From Tridacna crocea (Eukaryota; Mollusca; Bivalvia; Cardiida; Cardiidae), in contig OX031058.1 in the NCBI GenBank assembly GCA_943736015.1, forward strand, positions 19,183,001 to 19,247,000: a stretch of DNA of 64,000 nt, written 5' to 3'. This document shows positions 21,540 to 31,841 of the stretch, piece after piece. A program made the translations under genes and the position numbers. The notes below the pieces were generated by a model, which made no database searches, had not been told where the DNA came from, and was given only the letters and a program-made list of their open reading frames with translations. Position 1 is the stretch's first letter; every line of letters starts with the position of its first letter.

Positions 21540-21720
21540 GTCATTTCGTACCTAGTTAATTTCGTACCAAGATCATTTCGTACGATTTTGGTCATTTCGT
21601 ACCTACCTATACTTTCTATTTTGGTCATTTCGTACCCAGTTGGTCATTTCGTACCCAATTTTGTCATTACGTACACAGGTTTAATTATCATTTTGATTAT
21701 TTAGTACATAGTTTTTCCTA
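21539..21720. repeat. ATTTCGTACC direct-repeat cluster
   Basis: 'catttcgtacc' or a one-base variant occurs about seven times at irregular 18-35 bp spacing, often as 'ggtcatttcgtaccc'. Confidence 0.8.
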
Positions 21721-22127
21721 CTATTTGTGTGTTTTTTGTTGAATGACCACCGCTAAAATTGTGCATTGCTGAAATTGTGTTAAATTCCGCCGAAGAACGA
21801 GTTTGATGGTTATGATTGTATTTGACCATTATTGGTTACTTCTTTCTTAGTTTAGTTTTTAAAACAAAGATTGTTTAGAACCCTCTTGTTTTTTTTTTCA
21901 CCGAGTTCTAGATAAATTTACTTTGTGGGAAAAATCTGGAGAGAGACCAATTTTTCGCTGTGTTGTTCATAAATCGGGATGCAAAACCATTATTCTTTAT
22001 TAACACTTTTCACCAAACAGTATAGTTATAGACTTATTTAAATTGAAAGCATGCCTTGCAAACTTACGTTCTCTTGAATCATAATTTCCTAGGACAGCAA
22101 CATTTTAGTAACTTGGCCCTCTTTTCC

Positions 22128-22350
22128 ACACTTTCCCAAACAAACACGGGTTATCACGTGTACTGTCAAATTCTTTTGGAAAAACATGGTGAATAAGGAG
22201 AAATTGCTCATTACAATGAGTTTCTCCTTTATCAAATACTTTTCCCCACTACGAGCGAATTTTCCACCATTTTTACAGCTTTTAAAATTGTCGTCTGCCA
22301 ACTCTTTGAATTGGGAAGAATCTGATATTTGTCGTTTGGAAAAGAGTTAA
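22128..22350 (-). mobile_element. TTAA palindromic MITE, degenerate
   Basis: Left end 'ctttcccaaacaaacacggg'; core 'aattgctcattacaatgagtttctcc' (B type, decayed); right end 'gtcgtttggaaaagag' plus TTAA 22347-22350. Confidence 0.75.
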
Positions 22351-22576
22351 GAGAGCGCTATGCGAGGGTATTAGATACTGTAATAGACGACAAGTTTTGA
22401 TATAGATTCACAGTCACATCAATTTCATAATGTGTTAAAAAATCTGCTGATGAAAACTGACATTTACTTACTTGCCCTGGCTTTCTTGAAGCATTAAATA
22501 AAAATTTTTGCGGCGACTTTTTCTTGTCGGTGTTTGTTTGCATGATGAATTTTGAGCATAGGGCATCCTAATGAGA

Positions 22577-22646
22577 TTCGTGTAACATCGCCTTTTATCG
22601 CCAAAGTCGTACGGATTCGGCTATGAAAGGCGATGTTACACGAAAA
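22577..22646. repeat. Short foldback
   Basis: TTCGTGTAACATCGCCTTT is mirrored by AAAGGCGATGTTACACGAA about 30 bp away, a perfect 19-bp inverted repeat. Confidence 0.85.
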
Positions 22647-22650
22647 GTCA

Positions 22651-22882
22651 CCCATTAAGCCTTTAGCAGACGGCACAATTTCAGCTGTGTTCAAACTGAA
22701 AGCATTTGCAGACGACAATTTCATTGTGGCTCAAATGGTACAATTTTTATTTTATAGGATAGAAAACATTGTGGATAATAGACAAAAAGCTGGTTCCCAG
22801 CATTTCCTCCTTTCCCATACTGTTTTCACAAGGCTTCTTTCTCAGGGTTGTTAAAAGTCGACATTGGGTGGTACAGAGTTAA
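22651..22882 (+). mobile_element. Palindromic MITE, degenerate
   Basis: Left end 'cattaagcctttagcagacgg' is altered. The middle 'gaaagcatttgcagacgac' is typical. The core AGCTGGTTCCCAGCAT is decayed. Right end 'ggtggtacagag' plus TTAA 22879-22882. Confidence 0.7.
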
Positions 22883-22918
22883 AAGTAGTTATAATTGCTA
22901 ATTATGTTATACATTTAC

Positions 22919-23105
22919 TTTTATAACACAATCTCAAGTTTTAACGACCCTTTGAACATAACTTTTTACAAACATTGTAGGAATGGGAGAAAATGCTGGT
23001 AAGCAGCATTTTTCTCCTTTTCAACAATGTTTTCTACCCTATCAAAGATGTGCGCTGTTTTTGAGCCATGTTTCAATTTTTGTCTGCAAATGGCTTCTTT
23101 CAGTA
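22919..23105 (-). mobile_element. Palindromic MITE fragment
   Basis: Core AATGCTGGTAAGCAGCATT with one extra T in the second arm. The right end is lost after 'tgtctgcaaatggcttc'. Confidence 0.65.
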
Positions 23106-23451
23106 TAATTTATTAGCAGTTCATGCAATTTCAACAGCTTGGGTCATAACAGCTGCCAGTGCACCTATGCATGCATTTCTTGGCTATTTCCTTAAAGTCA
23201 TGCTCTGAATAACAATATGGCATGAATGATAAGTGGATCAGAAAGAAGATCATGCTGGAAATTTAAACCAGCGATACCGACTTCAAGTCTTTGAGCTACA
23301 AACTCCTTAAAAGGGATCGGCAAAACTTTTATAAAGCGCATTATTTGGCCTACAAGGATTTTGAGGTGTAAAACATCAAAATTATACTAAACTGACTGGT
23401 TTTCAGTACTTTAAGGTACCTTTCAAGAATTTCATAACTGTTACGGATTGT

Positions 23452-23530
23452 CATGTATCTTTATCAAGTAGGTGTCTGCCAAGAACGCCCAAATTATAGC
23501 CCTGGGGTCAAATTTGGTCTGGCCTGTGCT
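23452..23530. repeat. Class III modular-element island
   Basis: About 75 bp ('catgtatctttatcaagtag' to 'gtcaaatttggtctggcc') nearly identical to 12938-13008, surrounded by unrelated sequence. Confidence 0.75.
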
Positions 23531-23689
23531 CATGCACCAGATTTATCTTTATTTCAGCCACAAACAAATGAGCCGTGGTTTGGCAAAAGGGGGGAGTTCT
23601 TGCATCCTTGTGATGGATTATACCAAGCAAGATATAAATCATTATTGATCCATGGACCGACCCTTCCATGTACATAAAATTGACCAATG

Positions 23690-24130
23690 GCGAAAAGTTT
23701 CAGCCCAGGTCAGCTTGTGAAGACTGCACAGACTGACTGTCTGCACAGGCTGACCAAGGTCTATACTGTTTGCAGATTGATTAAGGCACCTTTTTAATTC
23801 AAGTCAAGTATAAAGGAAACCTGTGCAAAGAAAATAATAAGATCTGTAGCTGGCACAAACCCGCTGTCTTCAGTGCGTCAGCGCTTTGATTTTTCAACCT
23901 TTTCAATGGCAAATCCTATTGAACATGGACGTGCAAATACAGCTATATACTTTAACCCATATCCTGATATATAACTGAAATAAAATTTTTAAATTGATAT
24001 TAATAACCCAAATATTGCCGTTTTATGTGTCGGGAAATAATATCTCCTTATCTGACAGTGTAGATCAAAGATCAGACTGCACATTCTGTGCAGGCTGATC
24101 TTGATCTACAATGTCCGCAACAGGTCAGCT
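23690..24130. repeat. Small palindromic repeats with GATCTTGATCTACA-type arms
   Basis: At 24055-24120 'gtgtagatcaaagatcagactgcac' is mirrored by 'gtgcaggctgatcttgatctac'. A related weaker hairpin lies at 23715-23760 ('caggtcagcttgtg', 'cacaggctgacc'). Confidence 0.7.
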
Positions 24131-24424
24131 AATCGCGCTTAGAAGTCAAAGACTTAACAATGTTTACGCGAAATAACAAATTTCATTTCTAAAGGAACAG
24201 GACAATTGTAAACATGTTAAGTTAAAGTAAGACTTTGATAGAAGGTTTATGACATAGTATCGAAATTTATATCTTTATTTAAAAAAAAAAAAATAGAAAT
24301 CTAGCTGAAGTTGCACTAAATCGGCTAACTGTGTTCCTTTCTTCCTTTCACTCCAACTGCAGTATGTTATTGTTACAAAGAAAGAGAGAAGTATGGTAGG
24401 ATAAGGTAAGTAGGTAGGTTAATA

Positions 24425-24682
24425 TTTCACCCTTTCCTCCATAGATACTCATTTCTTCACATTGCTTGTAGGAGCCTTTGGAAAACATTGTGGCAAAAGG
24501 TGAAATTGCTCGTGACGAGCAATTTCACCTTTTGCCACAATGTTTTTCTACGCTATCAAAAGGTGTCATATACACATAAGAAAGAGCTTCATCCTTACTG
24601 TTATTTAGGTTCAATTAGAGATACCATAGAAATGCATTATTGGGTACATACCAGAGAAATGCCTTATTGGGTAAAGGGTTAA
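24425..24682 (-). mobile_element. Palindromic MITE, subfamily B2 with co-varied arms
   Basis: Left end 'accctttcctccatagatactc' and right TTAA 24679-24682. The core (about 24489-24539) is a perfect inverted repeat even though both arms differ from the family: GTGGCAAAAGGTGAAATTGC pairs exactly with its partner ending in TTTTGCCAC. Confidence 0.85.
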
Positions 24683-24856
24683 GAGATTTATTACTACTTG
24701 GAAATGCACTGCATTATCGATAGCATATACACGACTGTTATACTGTGACAGATAAACATAAATTACAATGGCCGACCCATTAAATCTAAACAATGCTCTG
24801 TGGAAAGGGGGCTTAATGCATCTCTGGGGTTCACGGAAACAAACAAGTCATCACAT

Positions 24857-25081
24857 TTGACCCATTACCACACAATCCCTACTTTTGACGCCCCTGAGAA
24901 AGAAGCCATTAGAAAACAATGTGGGAAAAGGAGAACATGCTGGTAACCAGCATTTTCTCCTTTTCCCACAATGTTTTCTATCCTTCACAAAACAAATTTC
25001 AAATTTTCACTTTCATGTTGTCGTCTGCAAATGCTTTGAATTTGGACCAGTCTAAAATTTTATCGTTTGGTAAAGAGTTAA
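24857..25081 (-). mobile_element. Palindromic MITE, subfamily A
   Basis: The left flank is TTGA instead of TTAA (24857-24860); right TTAA 25078-25081. The core reads ACATGCTGGTAACCAGCATT, with one mismatch. Confidence 0.88.
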
Positions 25082-25234
25082 ACAACTTCATAAAGTCCGT
25101 TTTGATTAACAACCCACTGAATAATTGGGTACACTGGCCATTTGACGTGCAGAAAATTTTCAAAAAGCAAAAAGTGGAGGAGGCACAGTCAGCCTACTGC
25201 ATAGTGCTGACCTGGCTTGATACTTTTTGCAAAT

Positions 25235-25610
25235 GCATTAAGCCCCTTATCACAGAGTATGGCGTTTCACTTTTCTGTGATTAACCCATAGGCCTATCCT
25301 GTTAAATAACTAAAATGAAATTCTGAAATAAAATTTTCAAATCGATAGTAAAAACCAAATTATTTCTATTTCAAACTTCTGTGTTGGGGAATGATATTTC
25401 CATATCGGACAGTGTAGATCAAAGATCAGACTGCACGTTCTGTGCAGTCTGATCTTGATCTACACTGTCCGCAAAAGGTCAGTAAGAAATTTTCGAATCG
25501 ATAGTAAAAACCACATTATTGGTATTTCAAACTTCTGTTTTTGGGAATGATTTCCTTAGCGAACAGTGTAGATCTCGATCGACACTGTCTGCAAAAGGTC
25601 AGTGAGTCAC
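25235..25610. repeat. Cluster of GATCAGACTGCAC hairpins
   Basis: A clean hairpin lies at 25412-25475 ('acagtgtagatcaaagatcag' against 'ctgatcttgatctacactgt') and a shorter relative at 25564-25590 (GTGTAGATCTCGATCGACAC). Both are followed by 'ctgcaaaaggtcagtgag' or 'ccgcaaaaggtcagtaag'. Confidence 0.8.
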
Positions 25611-25619
25611 GTTTAACAG

Positions 25620-27115
25620 CCTAAGGGTTAAAAAGTAAACACTTACCATACACCCGATTCTATATATCTGGGTATTAACAATTTGTTTAATTTTCTTCCA
25701 TATTGAAACAAGATCACTTTATCGTACTTACACTGTCGCCAATTACTTGTAACTTAATGTAAGTGCATTAGATCTATATACTTTTTAAAAAAAACTTCCC
25801 GGTTATTAGTTTGAATTTTCGAAAAATGCATGCCTATACGGGGCATAATAAAAGTGAACAAACGTATCAAAAAGTAGGCCGAGTTTGCCTGTCTTATGAG
25901 ACTCAAACAGCCATACAGAAAAAGTTTGAATTTTCCAGATAAAACTGTTGAAATAGAAAAAGTACTACAAATTGAAAGAAGCGCAAAAAAATGCAAAAGA
26001 ATCAACGCTGGGTTTGCCAAATACGCTTTGCCTTTGATTTAAAACTTAAAATCGACCTCGTGAAGGAAGGTTATTCCTTCTTTCGACTTTCTAGAATTGA
26101 AAGCATGTGCAGACAACAAATAAAATATGGCTGAAATGATGTGATTTAATTTTTGGAAGTCGATTACGTCAGTAATCGGTCTTCCTATAGCAACGCTCAG
26201 GCATTTGGGAAATCACCCAACAACATCAATATTCAACCAGCGAAAAAAAAGTTCTATGAAATTCAAGCATTTAAACATATAAAACGATTGAATTTCAGAT
26301 AAAAAATGAAATAAGCCAAACTATTGCACTACACAGATATTTTCTTTGAACTGTTATGACATTACAATGAATAATTATCAAATCTTAATATTTATAATGC
26401 ACAGATCCTATATTTTTCTATATGAATGCGGACGAATCTAGCCATTCGGCATTACTCAGATGTTGAGAGCCATCAAATCGGCCGAGATGTTACGATTACC
26501 AATCGGGCACTATTTTATGAATGATATGTCACTCGGATCCATGTTCACATAAAAAATAGCTTTCGTTAAACACGCATCATTAATACTCTTACCAATAAAA
26601 TTTTTGGCTTGTTTATTTTACAAGGCATTTACATTTTCAACAAAAATTTGCTTGAATGTCTGAAGTGTTGAATAGCTAGTAACCTAATTTATTCATACTC
26701 GCAACGTGACTTTCATCCACACCACAGCTTAAACGGCGGCGAGTGAAACGCAAGGCAAGCAAGTCACAATTTGATCTGAACAAACCCAAGGCTGCAAAGG
26801 TAAAGTTCAATGTATTTTTTTCTTTTTTGAAATGTGTTTTTGTTTTAAACGTGAAGGACATTACGTCCTTACTTAAGTATTGTTTAGAAACGAAGTAGGT
26901 CAGTGATTGTTTATAAAGATTACAGTCGCCATTTTGATTGATTGTAAGTTCGTAAAAGCTTTACGCCTGCGTTACAGAAGGCTACATTAGTATATAAATA
27001 TGAATGATTTGTATTCCATTTGCTGCCATAACTAGTTGAATGTATTGCTCTTCGTCGAAGAAGAATATTTAACGAATCCCAAATGTCACCAGTCCTCACA
27101 GTGACTGGAAATTTC
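25620..27115. other. Low-copy stretch
   Basis: No supported gene. Small repeat traces: 25995-26095 is about 90 percent identical to 35160-35251, and 26096-26150 resembles a MITE arm ('gaattgaaagcatgtgcagacaacaaataaaat'). Confidence 0.45.
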
Positions 27116-27119
27116 GACC

Positions 27120-27175
27120 GATAACAATTTCGTCCCATTACAATTTCGGCCCATTACAATTTCGGCCCTTTCTCC
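27120..27175. repeat. CCCATTACAATTTCGG tandem phrases
   Basis: 'aacaatttcgtcccattac', 'aatttcggcccattac' and 'aatttcggccc' form three consecutive units of about 18 bp. Confidence 0.8.
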
Positions 27176-27232
27176 TAACGTGAGTTTACATGGTTTGCAT
27201 TTGTGTAATAAATCTTACACCTTTATAATCTT

Positions 27233-27461
27233 TTAACTCTTTACCACACGACAAAATTTTAGACTGGTTCAAATTGAAGGCATTTGCAAAGGACAAAATA
27301 AAGGTGACTGAAGAATTGAAATTTGTTCTGGGAAGGGTAGAAAACACTGTGGGAAAAGGAGAAAATGCTGGTTACCAGCATTTTCTCCTTTTCCCACAGT
27401 GTTTTCAAAAGGCTTCTTTCTCAGGGGTGTCAAAAGTAGGGATTGTGTGGTAATGGGTTAA
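27233..27461 (+). mobile_element. TTAA palindromic MITE, subfamily A
   Basis: TTAA at both ends (27233-27236, 27458-27461). The central inverted repeat from GTAGAAAACACTGTGGGAAA to 'cccacagtgttttc' is perfect, including the ACACTGTG/CACAGTGT variant on both arms. Confidence 0.93.
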
Positions 27462-28200
27462 ACTTACCTTTCAGCACTAGGATTTTGCAGCCCTAAGGTG
27501 AAAGTATATTGAAATGTTGGAAAAATATAAAATGGTGATCTATTCTTCCCCTTTCATATAGTTAATTTTGACTTTAATGCTGTCAACCTGGATCTAACAT
27601 ATATATGCATTTAAATCTTTAAATTGGCTCAGTCAGAAGTATTGCAGCTTTTGTACTTTCACTTAAAGGTGGCCCTTCAGATTTTTGGACGAAATTTATA
27701 CAAAATATTAAAATTCATCCTGATACTCCCAGTACCTTTTAATTTTCATTCATAAAACCCCAGTAGTCGAAAACCATCCGACAACAAGAGAAATTAGAGA
27801 TCTAATACGGCCCAGGTCAACACCGACGGGAACCATGGTCTACTTTTAGATGAGCAACTTGCTCACTCACTTACCGGAAATACACAAATGATGCCTCAAA
27901 CACAGCGACTGAAGAAGTTTATGGAAAATAACATATTTGTTATGTTACGGAATTTAAGTGTCATTAGTCATGTGCCAGTCACTTTATATTCCCACAATGC
28001 TTCTTTTGATTTTTGGCGCGAAATTCAAAAATACCTTAAGAGGCTACGTAGCCTTTTAAGGGAATACTATAAAAAAATGTATACAAAAAGTGTCATGGTA
28101 TTGAAGTTTTTGAAGTTAATTGACATAATATTTAGTAGATTCATTCAATTTAGCTGGCAAGTACATGTATCTCGCAAAATTGATACCTGCTTCTGTAGAG
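27462..28200. other. Low-copy stretch with a 107-codon open frame
   Basis: The frame 27888-28211 is AT-driven and has no family motif or splice pattern. I do not support it as a gene. 'cagcgactgaagaag' follows a region resembling 'gagcaacttgctcactcac'. Confidence 0.4.
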
Positions 28201-28206
28201 AAAAGG

Positions 28207-28448
28207 GTTAAACATTAATATTGAAAAAAAAAAACCTAAATGAATGTGCATGCAAAACCAAACAAAAGAAAGCTTTTGAAAACATTGTGGGAAAAGGAGA
28301 AAATGCTGGTAACCAGTGTTTTCTTCTTTTCCCATAATGTGTTCTTATCCTTTACTGACAAATCTTATTACTTGTGCCACATTTACTATGTCTCTTGGAA
28401 TTTCTTTCAATTTTGATCGGTCTGAATTTTGTTGTGTGGTAAAGAGTC
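28207..28448 (-). mobile_element. Palindromic MITE, degenerate ends
   Basis: Core AATGCTGGTAACCAGTGTTT; right end 'tgttgtgtggtaaagagtcaaa' has lost its TTAA (reads TCAA). Confidence 0.75.
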
Positions 28449-28516
28449 AAATCTGATATAAAAGGTTTTTTGAAAATTGTGTTTGCATAGGTAAAAAGGC
28501 TGTACAGTATGTGTGC

Positions 28517-28752
28517 TTAACCCATTACCACACAGTCACTACTTTTGACGCCTCTGAGAAAGAAGCCTTTTGAAAACACTGTAGGAAAAGGAGAAAATGC
28601 TGGTAACCAGCGTTTCCTCCTTTTCCCACAGGGTTTTCTACCCTTCCAAGAACAAGTTTCAATTTTTCAGTCACCTTTATTTTGTCGTCTGCAAAATTTA
28701 ATGCTTTAGATTTAAACAAGTCTAAAATTTTGTCATTTGGAAATGAGATAAC
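28517..28752 (-). mobile_element. TTAA palindromic MITE
   Basis: Left TTAA 28517-28520; the right end 'tcatttggaaatgagataa' is mutated. The core AATGCTGGTAACCAGCGTTT has a mismatch. It abuts the next copy. Confidence 0.82.
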
Positions 28753-28973
28753 TCTTTCCCAAACAACAAAATTTAAGAATGGTCCAAATTGAAAGCCATG
28801 CTGATGTCATAATAAATGTGGCTCAAAAATTGAAATTTGTTTAGGGAAGAATAGAAAACATTGTGAGAAAAGGAGATAATGATGGTTACCCACACTTTCT
28901 ACTTTTCCTGCAATATTTTCAAAAGGCTTCTTTCTCAGGATCGTTAAAAGTCAGGATTGTTTGGTAGTCTTAA
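28749..28973 (+). mobile_element. Palindromic MITE, degenerate
   Basis: Left end 'ataactctttcccaaacaac'; core TAATGATGGTTACCCACACT is no longer palindromic; right end 'gattgtttggtagtcttaag'. Confidence 0.75.
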
Positions 28974-29164
28974 GAGTTTAAGGTAACCAGTGGCACTGTT
29001 GATTTGATGCAGAATGCAAACCATTTTAGATACATGTATGTCTGTTCGGACCACTTTAGCTTTTAACAATTGCCACAGTCAGGGAGATTTGTCTCAAATG
29101 ATTATGATCCTTGATTGAACATTAAAACCAATATTTTATCATCTACAAAAGATGTGAAGCATTC

Positions 29165-29330
29165 TTTAACCTTTTACCACTCAGTGATGAGTTTTGAAAG
29201 AAGCCTCCTTTTCACGCAATATAGGAACAATTGCAGCATTTGATTCAGATAATGAGATTGAAATTGTTGTCTGCAACTGCTTTCAATTTGGGAAAGGCTA
29301 GAATGTTGTCAATGGGTAAAGGGGTTAGAC
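29165..29330 (-). mobile_element. Palindromic MITE with the core deleted
   Basis: Starts 'tttaaccttttaccactcag' and ends 'gctttcaatttgggaaaggc...gggtaaaggggttag'. The hairpin core has been lost or eroded. Confidence 0.6.
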
Positions 29331-29429
29331 CTGGTTTGTATGTGTTAGCATGATGCTTTCAAGTGGGATAAAGCAGTTAAGCTAAAGAAATGCGGGCTGA
29401 GCTTAACGGGAAGCCTTAACCCCTATCTT

Positions 29430-29530
29430 GCCTATTGCAACATTGGTCATATTTGCTAATAGTGTAGACCAATGATCAACCTGCATAGCCATTCAGTCTG
29501 ATGTTGGTCTGCACTGTTGGCAAATTTTAC
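29430..29530. repeat. Diverged GATCAGACTG-type hairpin
   Basis: 'agtgtagaccaatgatcaacctgca' partly pairs with 'cagtctgatgttggtctgcact'. Confidence 0.6.
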
Positions 29531-29826
29531 AGTGACTGAAATTCGGAAGCAAATCTGGAATAGTCTATTCTGGGAAATCAGCAGCATAAGAGGTAAAATT
29601 GACCCTTGAAAAGATTTTTGAAAAACATTTTTGTTAAAGAAAAAATTGCTGAACAGTAAGGTGGGTAATTTTAGACAATCAAGGCCCTCTTCAATTCTTT
29701 GGACAATAACTTGATGTTGCATCAATCTACAATATGCATCTTTGATAAAAGAAGAATGTTAAGTTAAATACTGTTCAGATTTTTGTATGGCTATCATTTG
29801 GTTATATTTCTTTGTATCTGTTTTAG

Positions 29827-30049
29827 GAAGAGATTGTGAAGATTGTGCAGGTCAGAGGGACAGACGTCCAGGTCAAGACAGTTAAGATCTCAAGATGGCA
29901 CAGATGACTTAAAGGTGTCACTCTGGAGGGAGTGGAGGGAGATGAGTTCAAAGAACCTAATGGGTCAATACATACAGCTAACAATTGTTGTTGTCAATAC
30001 ATACAGAGACGAGATGTCAGTGTCAACCAAAACAAAGACTGAAATTAAG
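29827..30049 (+). pseudogene. Exon-like fragment resembling an RPA-type OB fold, frameshifted
   Basis: A good acceptor (TATCTGTTTTAG ending at 29826) opens a frame reading EEIVKIVQVRGTDVQVKTVK. After about 29888 the sense continues in another frame as DGTDDLKVSLWREW, then GQYIQLTIVVVNTYRDEMSV and STKTKTEIK, up to a donor AAG|GTATCA at 30049/30050. The order beta strand, 'LW' strand, 'GxxIxL' strand, 'VVNTYR' strand and 'STxxxT' strand resembles OB folds of the replication protein A type, which occur in real genes and in Helentron-like transposons. A frameshift and an internal TGA in the first frame suggest decay. The family call is by eye and tentative. Confidence 0.4.
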
Positions 30050-30292
30050 GTATCAAATCCACTCTAGTCTTCCCAGGTTATCCCTAGTGCTCATGTTGAA
30101 CAGTTGTGATGGGTTGGTATTTTGACTATTGTGTGTCTGTTCACCATTAGCACAAGCACATTTACATGTTGCTCCTGAAGTTCTATTTGACAAAGCCCAG
30201 AAAAGCAATGTCACAAACTGGCTTTCAGTATCTTTAACAGAATCACCAAGATGTAAAAGGATAATTAAACTTTCGACAGTATTGTCCTCAAG

Positions 30293-30521
30293 TTAACGCA
30301 TTACCACGCAATCCCTACTTTTGACGACCTTTGGAAACAAGCCTTTTGAAAACATTGTGGGAAAAGGAGAAAATGCTGGTAAGTCACATTTTCTCCTTTT
30401 CCCACAATATTTTCTACCCCTCAAAAAACAAAGTTCAAATTTTCATTCACTTTTATCTTTGGTCTGCAAATGCTTTCAATTTGGACAAGCCTAAAATATT
30501 GTCATTTGGGTAATGAGTTAA
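30293..30521 (-). mobile_element. TTAA palindromic MITE, subfamily A
   Basis: TTAA at both ends (30293-30296, 30518-30521). The core is AATGCTGGTAAGTCACATTT: the second arm has lost the CCAGC half while the outer 'tctccttttcccacaat' remains. Confidence 0.87.
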
Positions 30522-30611
30522 TCTCTTTCAGACCTTTGAAAAATTTCTTCTCTCATATATATACTATTTATTTTGATTTCATTGTTGTATTGGAGGTTAG
30601 TTCCTATGCTG

Positions 30612-30840
30612 GTAAGTCTTTACCATACAGTCCTGACTTTTAACGACCCTAAAGAAGAAGTCTTTAGAAAACACTCTTGGAAAAGGAGAAAATGCTGGTA
30701 ATCAGCATTTTCTCTTTTTACCTCAGTGTTTTCTACTCTATCAAGGAGAGAAATCATCATTTCATCAATGTTTAATTTGTTGTCTGCAAATGCTTTCAGT
30801 TTGGTCACATCCCAAATTTTGTTGTTTGGTAAAGAGTTAA
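30612..30840 (-). mobile_element. Palindromic MITE
   Basis: Left end 'ggtaagtctttaccatacagtcc' without TTAA; right TTAA 30837-30840. The core AATGCTGGTAATCAGCATT has one mismatch. Confidence 0.82.
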
Positions 30841-31045
30841 AGATGGTTGCTTTACATAATCTATAATCCTTTTCATATAAAACAAGAGATCCTCTGCACT
30901 TTGATTAGTTCTGGTAAAGGTTTGTTGACCTACTGGTGACCTAGTACAAATAATTTGTACTGACAAAAATATATGATGACACTGAAAGTACAAAAAGCAT
31001 CTGCAAAGGAGTGAAATTGACAACAAACAACAGTTAAGAATGTAG

Positions 31046-31562
31046 TTTCAAAATAACTCAACAGATTATATTGAAAAACTAATTGATAATATCACTTCCA
31101 GATTTGATGAAAACTCCATAAAAAATCTCCAACTCTTGAACAAAGTCCTCAATCCAGCTGAAATACCAAAGAATATAAACAGCCTTGAAGAATATGGTGA
31201 AGAAGAACTCAGGCAGCTAACGTACCTGTATGGAGAAGAAAATGGAGTGTTGGATGCAAATAAAGCAAAAGAAGACTACTACCAACTGAAAGTTATTTTG
31301 AAATCACTTAATTGTTCACTACCAGAAGCCTGCAGTATCATTATGAAAAACTACAATTGTGCTGACTTCACCACTCACTTCCATCGCATGTGAAAGAGGG
31401 TTTAGTGTTCACAACAAGATCAAAACAAAAGGAAGAGCTCGCCTTAAGCATGATACTGTCACTAAACTCATGGGAGTGAAAGAAGAGGGTCCCTCCTTAG
31501 AAGATTTTGGCCCACAACCAGCAGTCAGAAGATTCTTAGCAAAGAGAATAAGACGAAAGTGA
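31046..31562 (+). pseudogene. hAT-type transposase C-terminal remnant (ZNF862-like), frameshifted
   Basis: One frame opens after a TAG at 31043-31045 and reads NNSTDYIEKLIDNITSRF, then NPAEIP, a YG-EEEL stretch and KAKEDYYQLKVILKSL, ending at a TGA at 31391-31393. The frame starting near 31359 then gives SPLTSIACERGFSVHNKIKT and KGRARL, ending at TGA 31560-31562. The block 'ACERGFS...IKT..R.RL' is the conserved hAT C-terminal dimerisation motif, also found in host proteins derived from these transposases. A one-base frame change between about 31345 and 31385 breaks it. No zinc finger, catalytic core, inverted ends or 8-bp target duplication were found, so this is a truncated relic or the 3' exon of a broken domesticated copy. 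Confidence 0.75.
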
Positions 31563-31607
31563 TAAAATGTGTATGAACAGTGAGAGTAAACAACTTAATG
31601 ATTTTGC

Positions 31608-31841
31608 TTAACTTTCACCACAGTCTGTTAGTCCCTCAGCTTATAATACCTTATAATACTCTAAGAAATAAGGCATTTGAAAACATTGTGGAAAAATGGT
31701 AAAATGCTGGCCACCAGTATTTTTTCCTTTTCCCACAATATTTTCTACCTTTCCCAAAATAAATTTTAATTTGCTGAGTTACATGTAATTTGTCATCTAC
31801 GAATGTTTTAAATTTGGACAAGTCTAAAATTTTGTCAGTTA
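31608..31841 (-). mobile_element. Palindromic MITE, degenerate
   Basis: TTAA at 31608-31611; core AATGCTGGCCACCAGTATTT; right end 'ctaaaattttgtcagttatt' without TTAA. Begins about 45 bp after the hAT remnant. Confidence 0.75.

Noticed and set aside
24919-25284. 121-codon plus-strand frame
   Set aside because: It begins in a palindromic MITE and ends in the tail of a hairpin repeat also found at 60585 and 61070.
27888-28211. 107-codon frame as a possible gene
   Set aside because: AT-driven composition, no recognisable motif, no splice context or conservation evidence.
31046-31562. Intact domesticated hAT gene
   Set aside because: The frame changes between the linker and the dimerisation motif, and no upstream catalytic part is present.
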